A DNA stretch of 64,000 nt from JAVBWI01 sp036677445 (GCA_036677445.1 JAVBWI010000023.1:1-64000), one strand, 5' to 3'; shown: positions 31,645-42,092, counted from the stretch's first letter. A program made the numbers and translations. Notes: generated by a model not told the origin, from the letters alone.

Positions 31645-31809
31645 TTACTTTATTGTTAGAAAAATAAGAACGGCTATTGGGAGTATCATCAGCAAAGGAA
31701 ACCAATAAAGTACTTTGTAGGGACGCCTCCGTTTCCCTTTGCGCCTTTGTAAGGCTTTCAGATGCTGCATATCATGCTTTTGAAGCTCATTCAAGAAGCG
31801 GTCATGCAT
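31645..31809 (-). CDS. Small single-pass membrane protein
   Basis: A 54-residue protein with a basic start (MHDRFLNELQKHDMQHLKAL) and a C-terminal TM helix (VLYWFPLLMILPIAVLIFL). Unknown. ATG 31809 has AGGAGG 6 nt upstream. Directly upstream of the glycosidase gene on the same strand. Confidence 0.5.
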   Translation of the reverse strand: MHDRFLNELQKHDMQHLKALQRRKGKRRRPYKVLYWFPLLMILPIAVLIFLTIK

Positions 31810-31844
31810 ACCGTGCCTCCTGCTTAGCATAATGGTATCGCTAC

Positions 31845-33935
31845 TCAGTTTTTACCGCTATAAGCGATGGCTGACAAACGCTTATCCGCTTTTGGGGATG
31901 CACAGACATCTCCAACAAGCAATGCCCCAAATATTACGGTCACGCCGAAGGACATCCATGACAAATCGGTGGTGAGGTAGCTGCGAGCTTGACCGGCTAC
32001 CTGGATCATGGTCGTAAAGAATGTAATCCCCAGTGCGAACGGAAAGGCCCGTTTGATTGCCCGCTGCAGGATTTGATCCTGTATGGGCGTATCGTTTTCA
32101 CGGAGGGTAAGTATAAATGCGGGTATCGCCTCAAACAATAGGCCGTAAATGCTCAGTTGCAGCGGTATCAGGGGATAAGCCCTTCCAAGCAGAACGAAAA
32201 CAAGGGACAACATGAAGGAGAAACAGGTCTTTGCCAGAAACAGAGAAGCCGTCACGGAGATGTTGTTTACGACCCGCCGTCCTTCTGAAAGCACTTTGGG
32301 TAATATCATGAAACTGTCGCCAAATAGGACCATCCGCGCGACCTTGCGCGCGGCGTCGCACCCAGAGGCCATCGCAATACCGCAATCGGCCTCCTTGAGT
32401 GCCATAACGTCGTTGACGCCATCGCCCAGCATTGCTACCTTGTTCCCACGGTTTTGCAACAGGCGGATAAGGATCAGTTTTTGTTCCGGCGTCACCCTTC
32501 CGAACACATCGGTTGTTTCTACAATGCCGGAGAGGGTCGCCTCGTCCATGTCCGTAACGTCGACACAGGCGCTGGCCTCCAGCCCCGCTGCCTGCGCGAT
32601 TGAGGATACGGTATGCGGGTGATCGCCGGATAAGATTTTCAGCGTTACCCCCTGCGCCCTGAAATAGTCCAACACCTGCGCCGTGTTTTCCCGAAGGTTA
32701 TCCTGTATACATAAAGCGGCAACCGGCTTTATATCTGTCGGGAGCTCATGCGAAAGAACATGATCGGAACACCCGATCACCACGATGCGCTTGCCGTTTT
32801 CCATGGCGTTTACAACCGTATCTGGAGGAGCCTCACGGAACAAACGCTCCCATTGGCCGAGCATGACTGTACCGATGCCCGCATAATACACCGCGCTCCA
32901 TCCTCTGGAAGGGGAGAATTCAACAACATGAGAGGGACTTACGCCATACTGCGGAAAATGCTTCTGCAGCGCAACATAGGTACTGTTCTGGGTCTGAAAG
33001 GCCCCGGAAAGAAGGCTGCCAAGGAACCGAATCTGCTCCTCGGAAGAATTGTATAAAGGTATGACTTCCGTAATTAGCAGGTCACCTGTGGTGAGTGTTC
33101 CTGTTTTGTCCATGCAAATCACATCTGCACGTGCAAGCGCTTCAATTCCATATAGCTCTTGAACCAACAATTTTTTTCGCCCTAATTTGATAACGCCGAT
33201 TGCCAGCGATACGCTGGTCAGCAGCACCAACCCCTTGGGAAGCAGACCCAGAAGCGCTGCGGATGTGGTAACGACGGCGGTTTCAAATGCATCGCCGTTT
33301 CCGATATAGCTGTGGTAGAACAGGATCGCGCCTAAAGGCAATATGAAACAACCCGTAAAGCGTACCAGCCGGTTGAGCGCATCCATGATGCCGGATTGAT
33401 AGGCTTTATAGGACTTTGCTTTTCTCGTGAGTTTTTCCGCATAACAATCCTCGCCAATCTCATCGACAACCGCCTTGCAATGCCCGCTTACGATATAGCT
33501 GCCGGACAGCAGCGGATCGCCGGAAGATTTCATTACCGGCTCGGATTCTCCCGTGAGCAATGCTTCATTCACTTCAACCTGCCCTTCGAGCACGCTGCAT
33601 TCCGCATATATTTGATCGCCAGGCATGAATAAAACGGTATCTCCCTTTTTAACTTCCTCTACATGTACCTGCGATACGATTCCATCGTGCAGTACCTGCG
33701 CTTTGGTTACGCTTAAAAGTGCCAAGCTGTCCACAATGCTTTTCGCACGCAGTTCCTGAATAATGCCTATCGCAATGTTGAGAAGAATCACGCCGAGATA
33801 GAGCAGGTTCTCATATGCGCCGACCGCTGCTAAGGCAAGGCCGATTGCGAAGTTGAATGCGTTGAATGGTGTGAACAAATACTTGAGCCAGATGCGTAAT
33901 GGCGTATTGCCGCGCTCTTTGGTTTCTTTCTGCAT
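31845..33935 (-). CDS. P-type cation-transporting ATPase
   Basis: A 696-residue P-type pump. Motifs are in order: LLTGESEPV, SAALLGLLPKGLVLLTSV in TM4, DKTGTLT (phosphorylated Asp), GDHPHT, and MLGDGVNDVMAL. The PKGL TM4 signature resembles Mycobacterium CtpE-like calcium pumps, but ion choice is unproven. No N-terminal heavy-metal domain. ATG 33935 (RBS GAGGAG) is preferred over earlier candidate starts. Divergent from the two-component system. Confidence 0.85.
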   Translation of the reverse strand: MQKETKERGNTPLRIWLKYLFTPFNAFNFAIGLALAAVGAYENLLYLGVILLNIAIGIIQELRAKSIVDSLALLSVTKAQVLHDGIVSQVHVEEVKKGDTVLFMPGDQIYAECSVLEGQVEVNEALLTGESEPVMKSSGDPLLSGSYIVSGHCKAVVDEIGEDCYAEKLTRKAKSYKAYQSGIMDALNRLVRFTGCFILPLGAILFYHSYIGNGDAFETAVVTTSAALLGLLPKGLVLLTSVSLAIGVIKLGRKKLLVQELYGIEALARADVICMDKTGTLTTGDLLITEVIPLYNSSEEQIRFLGSLLSGAFQTQNSTYVALQKHFPQYGVSPSHVVEFSPSRGWSAVYYAGIGTVMLGQWERLFREAPPDTVVNAMENGKRIVVIGCSDHVLSHELPTDIKPVAALCIQDNLRENTAQVLDYFRAQGVTLKILSGDHPHTVSSIAQAAGLEASACVDVTDMDEATLSGIVETTDVFGRVTPEQKLILIRLLQNRGNKVAMLGDGVNDVMALKEADCGIAMASGCDAARKVARMVLFGDSFMILPKVLSEGRRVVNNISVTASLFLAKTCFSFMLSLVFVLLGRAYPLIPLQLSIYGLLFEAIPAFILTLRENDTPIQDQILQRAIKRAFPFALGITFFTTMIQVAGQARSYLTTDLSWMSFGVTVIFGALLVGDVCASPKADKRLSAIAYSGKN

Positions 33936-34090
33936 GGAGGTCTCCTCTGTTTCCCGGATTGCCTGCATCATAGCTCCCGATGCTTGTAATGCCATGAGGG
34001 GGAGATTAGAATTCGATTAGAAATGCATAACCGGGTGGAACCGAGCCGTGCGCATACGCTATAATGAAGCGAAGCGGAGGGAGACGGGCT

Positions 34091-34756
34091 ATGCGCATTC
34101 TGATTATTGAAGACGAGAAGGATATCGTGCGGTTCCTGGAGTTGGAACTGCAGCATGAAGGTTATGAGACGGAATGCGCATACAATGGACGCGACGGCCT
34201 CAATATGGCTCTTGAACGGGAGTATGATATCATACTGCTCGACGTGATGCTTCCCGGCCTCAACGGCATCGAGGTGCTGCGCAGATTACGGCAGGCGAAG
34301 TTCGTTCCGGTCATACTGCTCACAGCCAGGGATGCTGTGATGGATAAGGTGACCGGGCTTGATATGGGTGCCAACGATTACATCACAAAGCCGTTCCATA
34401 TCGAAGAACTTCTGGCGCGTATTCGCGTGCTGACCCGTTCGGAACCAATGCCGTCGGAAATAAAGGTTTGCGATCTGGTCCTTACTTCCTTGTCACACAG
34501 CGTCACGCGGGATGGCGTGGAACTGCAACTGACCAAGAAGGAGTACGATCTGCTGGCCTATTTCATGCGCAATCACGATATCGTGCTGACAAGGGAACAG
34601 CTTCTTAACGAGGTATGGGGGTATGAGTATTTTGGAGACAGCAATATCGTGGACGTATATGTGAGGTACGTCCGTGCAAAGGTAAACAAAGGCTTTATGC
34701 ATAAGCATATCGAAACGGTCCGCGGCACTGGCTATGTATTGAGAGGGAAAACATGA
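34091..34756 (+). CDS. OmpR/PhoB-family response regulator
   Basis: A 221-residue regulator: receiver with IIEDEKD, LLDVMLPGLNG (phospho-acceptor Asp), LLTARDA and KPFHIEELLARI; then a winged helix ending VRYVRAKVNKGF and ETVRGTGYVLRG. ATG 34091 with GGAGGGAG upstream; a longer frame with an RBS-less start is rejected. Overlaps the kinase start by 4 nt. Divergent from the P-type ATPase, which it may control. Confidence 0.9.
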   Translation: MRILIIEDEKDIVRFLELELQHEGYETECAYNGRDGLNMALEREYDIILLDVMLPGLNGIEVLRRLRQAKFVPVILLTARDAVMDKVTGLDMGANDYITKPFHIEELLARIRVLTRSEPMPSEIKVCDLVLTSLSHSVTRDGVELQLTKKEYDLLAYFMRNHDIVLTREQLLNEVWGYEYFGDSNIVDVYVRYVRAKVNKGFMHKHIETVRGTGYVLRGKT

Positions 34757-36144
34757 AGCGCCAAAAACTTTCAGACAAGCTATCATTATTATATGCGGCG
34801 CTGTTCGGGATCGTGTTTTTCCTGCTCAGCGCAGGGGTGTTGTTCTGTACCTATGAGGCACTGTCCGGCGATAAGCGCGAATACTTACAGCATATGATGC
34901 CCCTCGTAGAGAGCCATATTCTGGAGGAGATTGCGGAGGGGGACGCTATTACAGATGGCGATCTTTTGATGGAACAGGCTTATGACTTGAACCTGAACAT
35001 GATCGTTTACTCGCCCGAAGGCATTATCGTCAATAAACTGTATAATTTCCCCATGCAAGAATCCGAGCTTCCGCGTGAATTGGACAAAGTACATACCGTT
35101 TTTACGGAACAGTATGGGATTCTCCTAAGCTATCGAAGCAGCCTTTATGACGGGGATACGCATCTTGGATCGATCCTTTTGGTGAGCAACCCCGTAAATG
35201 AGGTCGGTTATATCAAGCTGCTGGGCATATTGCTGCTAGCCGCAAACGGTGTGGGCATCGTCGCCGCGGCATTTGTGGGCCGATATGTCAGCAGGAAAAT
35301 GCTTGCACCGATCGACAGCATGATCCATGAAGCAGGCAAGATCGACAGCCGTCATTTAAAAAAACGCCTGCCTGTGCCTGAACCGGACGATGAACTCCGG
35401 CGGCTTGCAGTGACGATCAACAGGATGCTGGCACGGGTCGAGGACGCATTCAACCAGCAAAGTCGGTTTACGGCGGATGCTTCGCATGAATTACGCACGC
35501 CACTGGCCGTGATCCGCGGTTATACGGACATTTTGCAGCGTTGGGGAAAAGACGATAAAAATGTCCTGCAGGAGGGGATCGCTGCGATTTCAAAGCAAAC
35601 GGAATACATGCACAAGCTTGTTGAGAATCTTTTATTTCTCGCCCGCGGCGAGCGAGAAAAACTGGATGTGAACAAGGCTCCTTTTCAGGTTGAACAGTTG
35701 ATGAAAGAACTCACCGTAGAACAATCCGCATTGGATAACCGGCATCAGTATCTTGTGGAAGCTGAACCGGGTCTTGCGATATTCGGCGACAGGACGATGA
35801 TTAAGCAGCTTCTTCTTGCGGTAATCGATAATAGCAAAAAATTCACGCCGCAGGGAGGAAGTATCACGCTCGCTGCGAAAAAAACGGAAGGCGGAACCGA
35901 GCTTTCGGTAGCGGATACCGGAATAGGCATGGAGCCCGAGCAGTTGGAGCATATCTTCGAGCGTTTTTATCGCGCGGATAAGGCAAGGAGCCGCAAAGAC
36001 GGAAGTGCGGGCTTGGGGCTGTCCATTGCGTCCGCGATTGCTGATGTACATGGAGCGGAAATCGGTGCAACAAGCTCCCCAAACGAAGGCACGCGTATCA
36101 TGGTCCTGTTCCCCAATCAGAGCAGCGCTTTGGATTCTCAATAA
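34753..36144 (+). CDS. Sensor histidine kinase
   Basis: A 463-residue kinase. TM helices around 10-32 and 156-178 bracket an extracellular sensor. HAMP follows (RYVSRKMLAPIDSMIHEAGK), then HisKA with SHELRTPLAVIRGYTD, and HATPase_c with DNSKKFTPQGG, DTGIGM and GSAGLGLSIA. Cognate to the upstream response regulator (ATGA overlap). Confidence 0.92.
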   Translation: MKRQKLSDKLSLLYAALFGIVFFLLSAGVLFCTYEALSGDKREYLQHMMPLVESHILEEIAEGDAITDGDLLMEQAYDLNLNMIVYSPEGIIVNKLYNFPMQESELPRELDKVHTVFTEQYGILLSYRSSLYDGDTHLGSILLVSNPVNEVGYIKLLGILLLAANGVGIVAAAFVGRYVSRKMLAPIDSMIHEAGKIDSRHLKKRLPVPEPDDELRRLAVTINRMLARVEDAFNQQSRFTADASHELRTPLAVIRGYTDILQRWGKDDKNVLQEGIAAISKQTEYMHKLVENLLFLARGEREKLDVNKAPFQVEQLMKELTVEQSALDNRHQYLVEAEPGLAIFGDRTMIKQLLLAVIDNSKKFTPQGGSITLAAKKTEGGTELSVADTGIGMEPEQLEHIFERFYRADKARSRKDGSAGLGLSIASAIADVHGAEIGATSSPNEGTRIMVLFPNQSSALDSQ

Positions 36145-36168
36145 GATCCACAGCCGTATATGATCCCA

Positions 36169-36203
36169 GCCCGCGGCAGGCTTTGCTACCGCGGGCATTT
36201 TTT
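36169..36203 (+). terminator. Terminator after the two-component operon
   Basis: GCCCGCGG (36169-36176) and CCGCGGGC (36189-36196) with a 12-nt loop, followed by ATTTTTT. Confidence 0.85.
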
Positions 36204-36314
36204 ATGACAAAATAACCCCTCTTGAAAGGCCCTATTATATTTGTTTTCTTATCTCCTTCTCATGTTCCTCTAATCCTCCACGCCTACGATATACGCATGG
36301 CAAAGGAGGATGTT

Positions 36315-37364
36315 ATGCAAAAGACGACGGTCGTTATTCCCGCATATGAACCGGATGCAAAACTGGAGGCACTGGTTCAAGCGTTGATTAAAAAAATCGC
36401 AGTATTGGTTGTAGACGACGGGAGCGGCGGCGCATATGCTGGTATCTTCCGTGCTGTTGAGGAAATGGGCGCAATCGTCCTTCGCCATGATCAAAACTAC
36501 GGCAAAGGCGTTGCATTAAAAACCGCATTTGAGTATTTGCTAAAAAGCGGTGCGAACTCGCATGCCGTTACCGCGGATGCTGACGGGCAGCACCGCGCGG
36601 AAGATATCCTGGTGATCGCTTCTGTATTGGAGCAGGGAGCCGATACCCTTCTTCTTGGCGTAAGGGACGTTTCCCGGATGCCGTTCCGGTCGCGCTTTGG
36701 CAATACCATAACCCGCTTTGTTTTCCGAGCTTTTACGGGGTTGAATATATCGGATACGCAAACAGGGCTGAGGGGTATTCCAGCAAATCTGATCGGTAAA
36801 ATGCTGACCGTTACCGGAGATCGGTACGAATACGAAATGAATATGCTGCTGGCACTCAAAAAATGGAGCATTTCGTTCGTGGAACTTCCTATTCAGACGA
36901 TATATCTTGACGGCAACCGTTCTTCTCATTTCCATCCGATTAAGGATGGATTCCGGGTATTCGCCCAACTATTCAGATATACACTCATATCCTTTGGCTG
37001 CGCTATATTGGATTACGGTCTTTATTGCCTGCTGATCAGGATGTTCCTGCCGTCATGGAGCTACGCCATGGCACGGGTATTCAGTGCTTGCCTCAATTAC
37101 CAGATGAACAGGCGTATGGTTTTTCAGGCGGGGCCATCTGCAAGAAGTGCAATTGCCTATGCTTTACTTGCCGGATTTTCGATGGCGGCTGGCGCATTGG
37201 GGACCGGCCTGTTGTCTTCCCTTGCGATAAACAGTGTTTTTGCAAAGCTGGTTCTTGATACTTTGCTATTTGCCGTGAACTATCTGGTGCAGAAAAGGAT
37301 TGTTTTTCATCATGCCGCAGCATATCCGGCAGCGGAGAATAAGGAGAATGCCGTCCATGAATAA
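36315..37364 (+). CDS. GT2 glycosyltransferase fused to GtrA-like membrane domain
   Basis: A 349-residue protein. Residues 1-215 are a GT2 domain (VIPAYEPD, VVDDGSGG, TADADGQHR, SDTQTGLRG, YEYEMNM), like dolichol/undecaprenyl-phosphate mannosyltransferases. Residues about 225-340 carry four TM helices of the GtrA type (FSACLNYQMNRRMVFQAG, VNYLVQKRIVFH). It probably makes a lipid-linked sugar for wall glycan or flips it. ATG 36315 has AAGGAGG. Its end overlaps the next start by 8 nt. Confidence 0.85.
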   Translation: MQKTTVVIPAYEPDAKLEALVQALIKKIAVLVVDDGSGGAYAGIFRAVEEMGAIVLRHDQNYGKGVALKTAFEYLLKSGANSHAVTADADGQHRAEDILVIASVLEQGADTLLLGVRDVSRMPFRSRFGNTITRFVFRAFTGLNISDTQTGLRGIPANLIGKMLTVTGDRYEYEMNMLLALKKWSISFVELPIQTIYLDGNRSSHFHPIKDGFRVFAQLFRYTLISFGCAILDYGLYCLLIRMFLPSWSYAMARVFSACLNYQMNRRMVFQAGPSARSAIAYALLAGFSMAAGALGTGLLSSLAINSVFAKLVLDTLLFAVNYLVQKRIVFHHAAAYPAAENKENAVHE

Positions 37365-38451
37365 GAAGCTGCAAATTCGGGGCGTGCTGACGTTCTTGCT
37401 GGCGTTTTTTATATTGATACAGTTAACAGGATGCTCGGAGGATAAGCTTCAGAATGGACAAGAATCCCTACCTTTGGCTCCCACAAATACGACGGAACCA
37501 ACCGCTCCCCTTATTGAAATAGAAGTTATCCCCAAGGAAAACACATTACCGTCCCAACCCACACCGGCACAACAAATACAGACTGCTACCGTTACACCCA
37601 AAGTGGCTGACGGTAAGTATACCATCGCGTGGATATCGGACACCCAGCATTATAGCCGATACTTTCCCGAGACGTTTTTGACCATGACGCGCTATTTAAA
37701 GAAGAATCGGGAAAAGCTGAACTTAGGCTACGTTTTACATACCGGAGATCTTGTGGCAAGCGGAACCGACATTACACAGTGGAAAAATGCAAAGCGGGCA
37801 ATGGATGAACTGTCTTCTATTCCTTATGGGGTTCTTGCGGGAAACCATGATGTGGGGCAGAGCTATGACTATACCAACTATTCTGCCTATTTCGGAGAAA
37901 AAGCGTTTGATCAATACGCCTATTACGGCGAAAGCCTCCTAAACAACCGCTGTCATTATGACTTGATCACAATGGGCAATACCGATTATGTTTTCATATA
38001 CCTGGGTTATCAGCCGGGGGAAGCAAGCGTTCGCTTTGCAAATGAAGTATTCGCGAAGTATGAGGACCGGGTGGGCATACTTTGCGTCCATGAATACCTG
38101 GGCTCACATTCGACGCTCAGAGCCATAGGGCAAGACTTATACGCGAAGGTCGTGAAACCAAACCCGAACGTCTATATGGTGTTGTCCGGCCATCGTTATA
38201 ACGAGGATTGCGTCCCCGTAACATTCGATGATGACCGGGATGGCAAAGCCGACCGTACCGTCTATCAGTGCATTGCGAATTATCAGGATATCGATAAAAA
38301 AGGCGGCTCGGGATATATGCGGTTCTTGGAAATTGACGAGGAGAAAGGGACGATTCGCTTCTATACGTATTCCCCGTTACTTGATCAATACCGTGCCATT
38401 CCCAAGACCGCTATAACCCAAGAAGCGACTTTGCCTATCCCATGGAAATAA
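37357..38451 (+). CDS. Metallophosphoesterase lipoprotein
   Basis: A 364-residue secreted lipoprotein. The signal peptide ends with lipobox LTGC (FFILIQLTGCSEDK). After a Thr/Pro-rich linker comes a calcineurin-like domain: WISDTQHY, HTGDLVASGTD, AGNHDVG and a late VLSGHRYNED. It likely acts on extracellular phosphate esters. Co-translated with the GT2-GtrA gene. Confidence 0.88.
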   Translation: MNKKLQIRGVLTFLLAFFILIQLTGCSEDKLQNGQESLPLAPTNTTEPTAPLIEIEVIPKENTLPSQPTPAQQIQTATVTPKVADGKYTIAWISDTQHYSRYFPETFLTMTRYLKKNREKLNLGYVLHTGDLVASGTDITQWKNAKRAMDELSSIPYGVLAGNHDVGQSYDYTNYSAYFGEKAFDQYAYYGESLLNNRCHYDLITMGNTDYVFIYLGYQPGEASVRFANEVFAKYEDRVGILCVHEYLGSHSTLRAIGQDLYAKVVKPNPNVYMVLSGHRYNEDCVPVTFDDDRDGKADRTVYQCIANYQDIDKKGGSGYMRFLEIDEEKGTIRFYTYSPLLDQYRAIPKTAITQEATLPIPWK

Positions 38452-38622
38452 ACCCTCCAAATAGGCTTGATGTACTCTGTTAATTTACCTTTATATGATG
38501 AAGAAAACTATGCCGGGAAATCCGCACTGCTATACGCTATTTAAATCGGTTTTATTAATAAATACGTATTTGTTATTCCGTATTTGTTAATAATTTCTGC
38601 AGAGATACAATGGAGCAGTTGA

Positions 38623-39716
38623 ATGATAAGAAAGATAAATCTGCATGGAAAGATTAGGCGCGCTTTTTTATATATAGGCATAGGTTTTATTTTTACCATA
38701 ATCTTGTTTTGGGGATTACTTGGACATCAAAATGCCATCCCTGCAGCCAATGCTATGCAGGTTGATGATTCTCAGGGGAATCCGAGCTCAGAAATCGAGT
38801 ATATCATTGATATGCCTGAAGCAGGCCCGCAGATTATTTCCGAACAACCAGAAGAACTCGGCATGATTACAGCGCCTCCAGATGGTCAGGAGGAACCCGC
38901 AAATGAACCCGGACTCTCTCCCGTATCTGCACCTGCACTGGCCCCTAGTCCAGCGCCCACTTCAACACCAATAGACGTAAACAGTCTGGTTGATTTTTAT
39001 AAGCTGGAAGAGAAGCATTATTACAGTGACTACGGCTATTCATCTAATCACTATGAATATACTGATGAAGAACTGTACATGCTTGCACGCCTGATTTACG
39101 GCGAAGCCCGTGGTGAATCGTTAAAGGGGAAAATTGCGGTAGGAAATGTAGTAATGAATCGCGTGCTTGCGCGCGGGTATCCCGGCGATACGATTAAGGC
39201 TGTTGTCACTGCCTCCGGTCAATTCACAGGCTACTCTGCATCCATAAAACCGGATTCGGCATGCATGTTCGCCGCAGGGCAGGTTCTTGATAAAGAGTTT
39301 GGGTCATACCGCAGAACGTCTATTTCTTCCACTCAGGCCGATCTTCCGGAGAAGATTGGGGGGACCATAAATATTACACAAGAATTGATGGGCACTGTTT
39401 TTATACCGAAAATTATAGCGGACGAAACAGAAACGGAAATATACCACCTGCCCTGTATGAACGCATCTATAAATGGCCGCAGTATGGATGTCAGCCGGGG
39501 AAAAGAGTATATAGGATACAGTACATACTCAACGAATTGGGATACAACATAAAAACGGACGGCTATTTTGGAATAACCACAGAGCAAGCTGTAGTTGCAT
39601 TTCAAACTGGTAACAGGCTCAAGGCCGATGGGATAGCAGGCCCATCAACAGTAAAGGTACTAATTATAGCATACGGTGTTAAAGCGTATTGCTTGAAATT
39701 CGGAGGTTCCAATTAA
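38623..39716 (+). pseudogene. Frameshifted SleB-type cell wall hydrolase with C-terminal PG-binding domain
   Basis: The first frame (38623-39552) has a TM/signal region, a Pro-rich linker and the start of a SleB/Hydrolase_2 domain (ARLIYGEARGESLKGKIAVG). At about 39295-39300, after QVLDKE, a missing base breaks the frame. The -1 frame then gives the authentic continuation VWVIPQNVYFFHSGRSSG, KYYTRIDGHCFY, and a peptidoglycan-binding domain (YILNELGYNIKTDGYFG ... RLKADGIAGPSTVKVL) up to TAA at 39716. A lost G in a run (GAGGTTTGGG read as GAGTTTGGG) would explain it. Either a real mutation or an assembly error. Confidence 0.85.
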
Positions 39717-39833
39717 GCAGGGCTACTCGATTCCGTCGGTCTCAATGCGACAAAGCCCCATGGCAGCGGAAGCCTTAATGTATCTAGCAGTCTGACTCTC
39801 GACTGACCAAATCAAGTATAGGCGGGTTCACTT

Positions 39834-39858
39834 TTCTGAACTTTTTCATTGTATTAAT
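39834..39858 (+). repeat. Direct repeat, left copy (att-like)
   Basis: Contains ACTTTTTCATTGTATTAAT (39840-39858), identical to 42403-42421, and extends to 24 of 25 identical bases with TCTGA/TCTGG ahead. The right copy belongs to the tRNA-Glu terminator region, whereas no tRNA is present at the left copy. Confidence 0.6.
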
Positions 39859-39972
39859 GACTGCGTCATTACTGGTGGAGGCAAAGGCGTCGGACCCTCC
39901 TTTCCTGCATCTACACAACCCGGCGCAAAATCAGCCGTTATCTGTTCGGCAACAGCACCGGGTTTTTGATGC

Positions 39973-40401
39973 TTATTGATCGTTGAGCGTATCGAATATC
40001 GACCCTTCTATGCCGACTATTTCATCAATGGGGATCGTTGTCCCATCGGTCATAATAACAATCCGTTTGTGTTCGTCGATCTTTTTTGCCGCGCTGGTAG
40101 CAGTAATATAAGACCCGCCACTTTTCATTATATCTGGCTGAAAATAGGTAATTGCGATTTCCGGCTGCTCAGCAATTCGCTCTGCTATGATTTGCAACCT
40201 ATCGCTCAAAGCGTTCGTTGAATTTTCGTCCAATTCTACTCTCTCATCAGTCAATCTTGCGGTTTCTTTGATGGCGGCATCATAGCCGGTCAGTGCAGCG
40301 AAGGGAGAAAACTGAGCTGCCCGGTCAATCGCGGCCATATGAGGGTGTGTCTTAGATACATGGCGCGGTAGATGGATGATGTCGTCATATAGCCCCGTCA
40401 T
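39973..40401 (-). CDS. YolD-like protein
   Basis: A 142-residue protein with MTGLYDDIIHLPRHVSKTHP and RAAQFSPFAALTGYDAAIKE near the start and a C-terminal TDGTTIPIDEIVGIE, the YolD pattern. YolD proteins pair with UvrX-type Y-family polymerases on mobile elements. Overlaps the polymerase gene end by 4 nt. Confidence 0.85.
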   Translation of the reverse strand: MTGLYDDIIHLPRHVSKTHPHMAAIDRAAQFSPFAALTGYDAAIKETARLTDERVELDENSTNALSDRLQIIAERIAEQPEIAITYFQPDIMKSGGSYITATSAAKKIDEHKRIVIMTDGTTIPIDEIVGIEGSIFDTLNDQ

Positions 40402-41921
40402 GCCTTGTGCCCTCCAATCTGCCTGTTTCGATCGACGGTGGTCGCGCCATCCTTCAAATTCATGCCCTTTAGAATAGCGTTCTTTCCGTGCTTCTTCTTA
40501 ATTGACAGCATTGCCGCCTGCATCCGCTTTTCCCGTGCGTGGTTGGCTTCCTCGGCTTCTTTCTGCGCTTGGATAGCCGAGTAATCGGTAAAGAGATCAA
40601 GTTGCTCGACGGCGTCTTTCTTTTGTGCGGATGCTTCATCGACAACGTGATTCGCCGCAATGTTGACCCGTCTGACCAAGAGATTCTTGTCGACGATGCG
40701 CTCAAACAGCTCTGTGACGGCATTTAAGAGCAGCTTTGTAGAGGAGGTCTGCCTGCCGAGGTTCACCGAACCATGCGCCGATTTCGGAACGGCGCGTCCG
40801 TAGCCGTCCGTGGTGATCGCCCCGTGATAGGTTTTCTTTATCGTCGGGTCTGTCAGATTTTCTATATCATATCCAACCGCTAAAACAAGCTGGTCTGTCA
40901 CGAGTTTTTTGTCGACCAGATCGAGCGCCAACAGATCGGTCATTTCGCGCACGATCAATTTTGCTTTGTCAAAGCTATAGGCGCTGTGCAATACCTGTCC
41001 CGATCCGATACTGTTTGTACTTGGCTTGTACGCCTTAATATCGGCCATTGTGCAGGGCTCCCATCCCCACGCATGGTCAATCAGCAGCTCAGCGTTGATG
41101 CCGAACAGCTTGTACAGAAAATCCTCGTTGAAATAATCGGTAGGTTTTCCGAGGGAGCAGCGCGCGATGTCGCCCATCGTAAAAAAGCCGTGTTCCTCCA
41201 GCCTTTTCGCATATCCCCTGCCGACACGCCAGAAGTCTGTCAGAGGCCGGTGTGACCAAAGCAAGCGGCGGTAGCTCATTTCGTCGAGTTCGGCAATCCG
41301 TAGGCCGTTCACGTCAGCCGGGATGTGCTTTGCTTGGATGTCCATCGCGACCTTGCTGAGGTACAGATTCGTGCCGATGCCCGCTGCCGCTGTAATACCG
41401 ACCGTTTTGAGCACGTCCAGAATCATTTCCGAGGCAAGCTCACGGGCCGTGAGTTTGTAGGTTTTCAGGTAAGCGGTGGCGTCGATAAACACCTCATCGA
41501 TAGAATAGACATGAATGTCTTCCGGTGCGATGTACTTCAAGTAAACATTATAAATCCGCGTGCTATACTCTATATACAGGGACATTTGTGGCTGCGCAAC
41601 GATGTAGTCCAGCGAAAGGGCTGAGGAAGATTTCAATTCGGTATCGTTGTAGGAAGAACCGGAAAAGGTACGTCCCGATGCCTTGCGCCGCCGCTCAGCG
41701 TTTACCTCCCTGACCTTTTGCACGACCTCAAATAGCCTTGACCTGCCTGAAATGCCATACGCCTTGAGAGACGGGGTGACGGCGAGGCAGATGGTTTTTT
41801 CTGTGCGGCTGGCGTCGGCAACCACAAGGTTGGTGGTCATCGGATCAAGCTGCCGCTCGACACATTCCACAGAAGCGTAGAAGGATTTCAGGTCGATGGC
41901 AATATATACTCTGTTCTTCAT
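40398..41921 (-). CDS. Y-family DNA polymerase, UvrX/UmuC type
   Basis: A 507-residue translesion polymerase. Catalytic residues lie in YIAIDLKSFYASVE (Asp10) and VYSIDEVFIDAT (Asp142, Glu143). Thumb and little-finger segments follow (RVGRGYAKRLEEHGFFTMGD). A SOS box and a good promoter lie about 160 nt upstream. Paired with YolD, as on prophages and plasmids. Confidence 0.92.
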   Translation of the reverse strand: MKNRVYIAIDLKSFYASVECVERQLDPMTTNLVVADASRTEKTICLAVTPSLKAYGISGRSRLFEVVQKVREVNAERRRKASGRTFSGSSYNDTELKSSSALSLDYIVAQPQMSLYIEYSTRIYNVYLKYIAPEDIHVYSIDEVFIDATAYLKTYKLTARELASEMILDVLKTVGITAAAGIGTNLYLSKVAMDIQAKHIPADVNGLRIAELDEMSYRRLLWSHRPLTDFWRVGRGYAKRLEEHGFFTMGDIARCSLGKPTDYFNEDFLYKLFGINAELLIDHAWGWEPCTMADIKAYKPSTNSIGSGQVLHSAYSFDKAKLIVREMTDLLALDLVDKKLVTDQLVLAVGYDIENLTDPTIKKTYHGAITTDGYGRAVPKSAHGSVNLGRQTSSTKLLLNAVTELFERIVDKNLLVRRVNIAANHVVDEASAQKKDAVEQLDLFTDYSAIQAQKEAEEANHAREKRMQAAMLSIKKKHGKNAILKGMNLKDGATTVDRNRQIGGHKA

Positions 41922-42074
41922 GATCCTTCTCCGGCCACCTCCTTATGAATCCTCTCGTGAAATTGGGGGTCGATCTGCCACACTGACCAATAGTATTTTC
42001 CCCAAAGCAGTCATGGATAATAAGTGAAACAACTCCATGCGACCATAAGCCTTGGCACAGCTTCACAAAAACAA

Positions 42075-42087
42075 GAACATGTGTTCG
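42075..42087 (-). promoter_or_regulatory. SOS (LexA/DinR) box
   Basis: CGAACACATGTTC on the minus strand, matching CGAAC-N4-GTTC, right at the predicted start of transcription of the UvrX cassette. Confidence 0.8.
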
Positions 42088-42092
42088 ATTAT

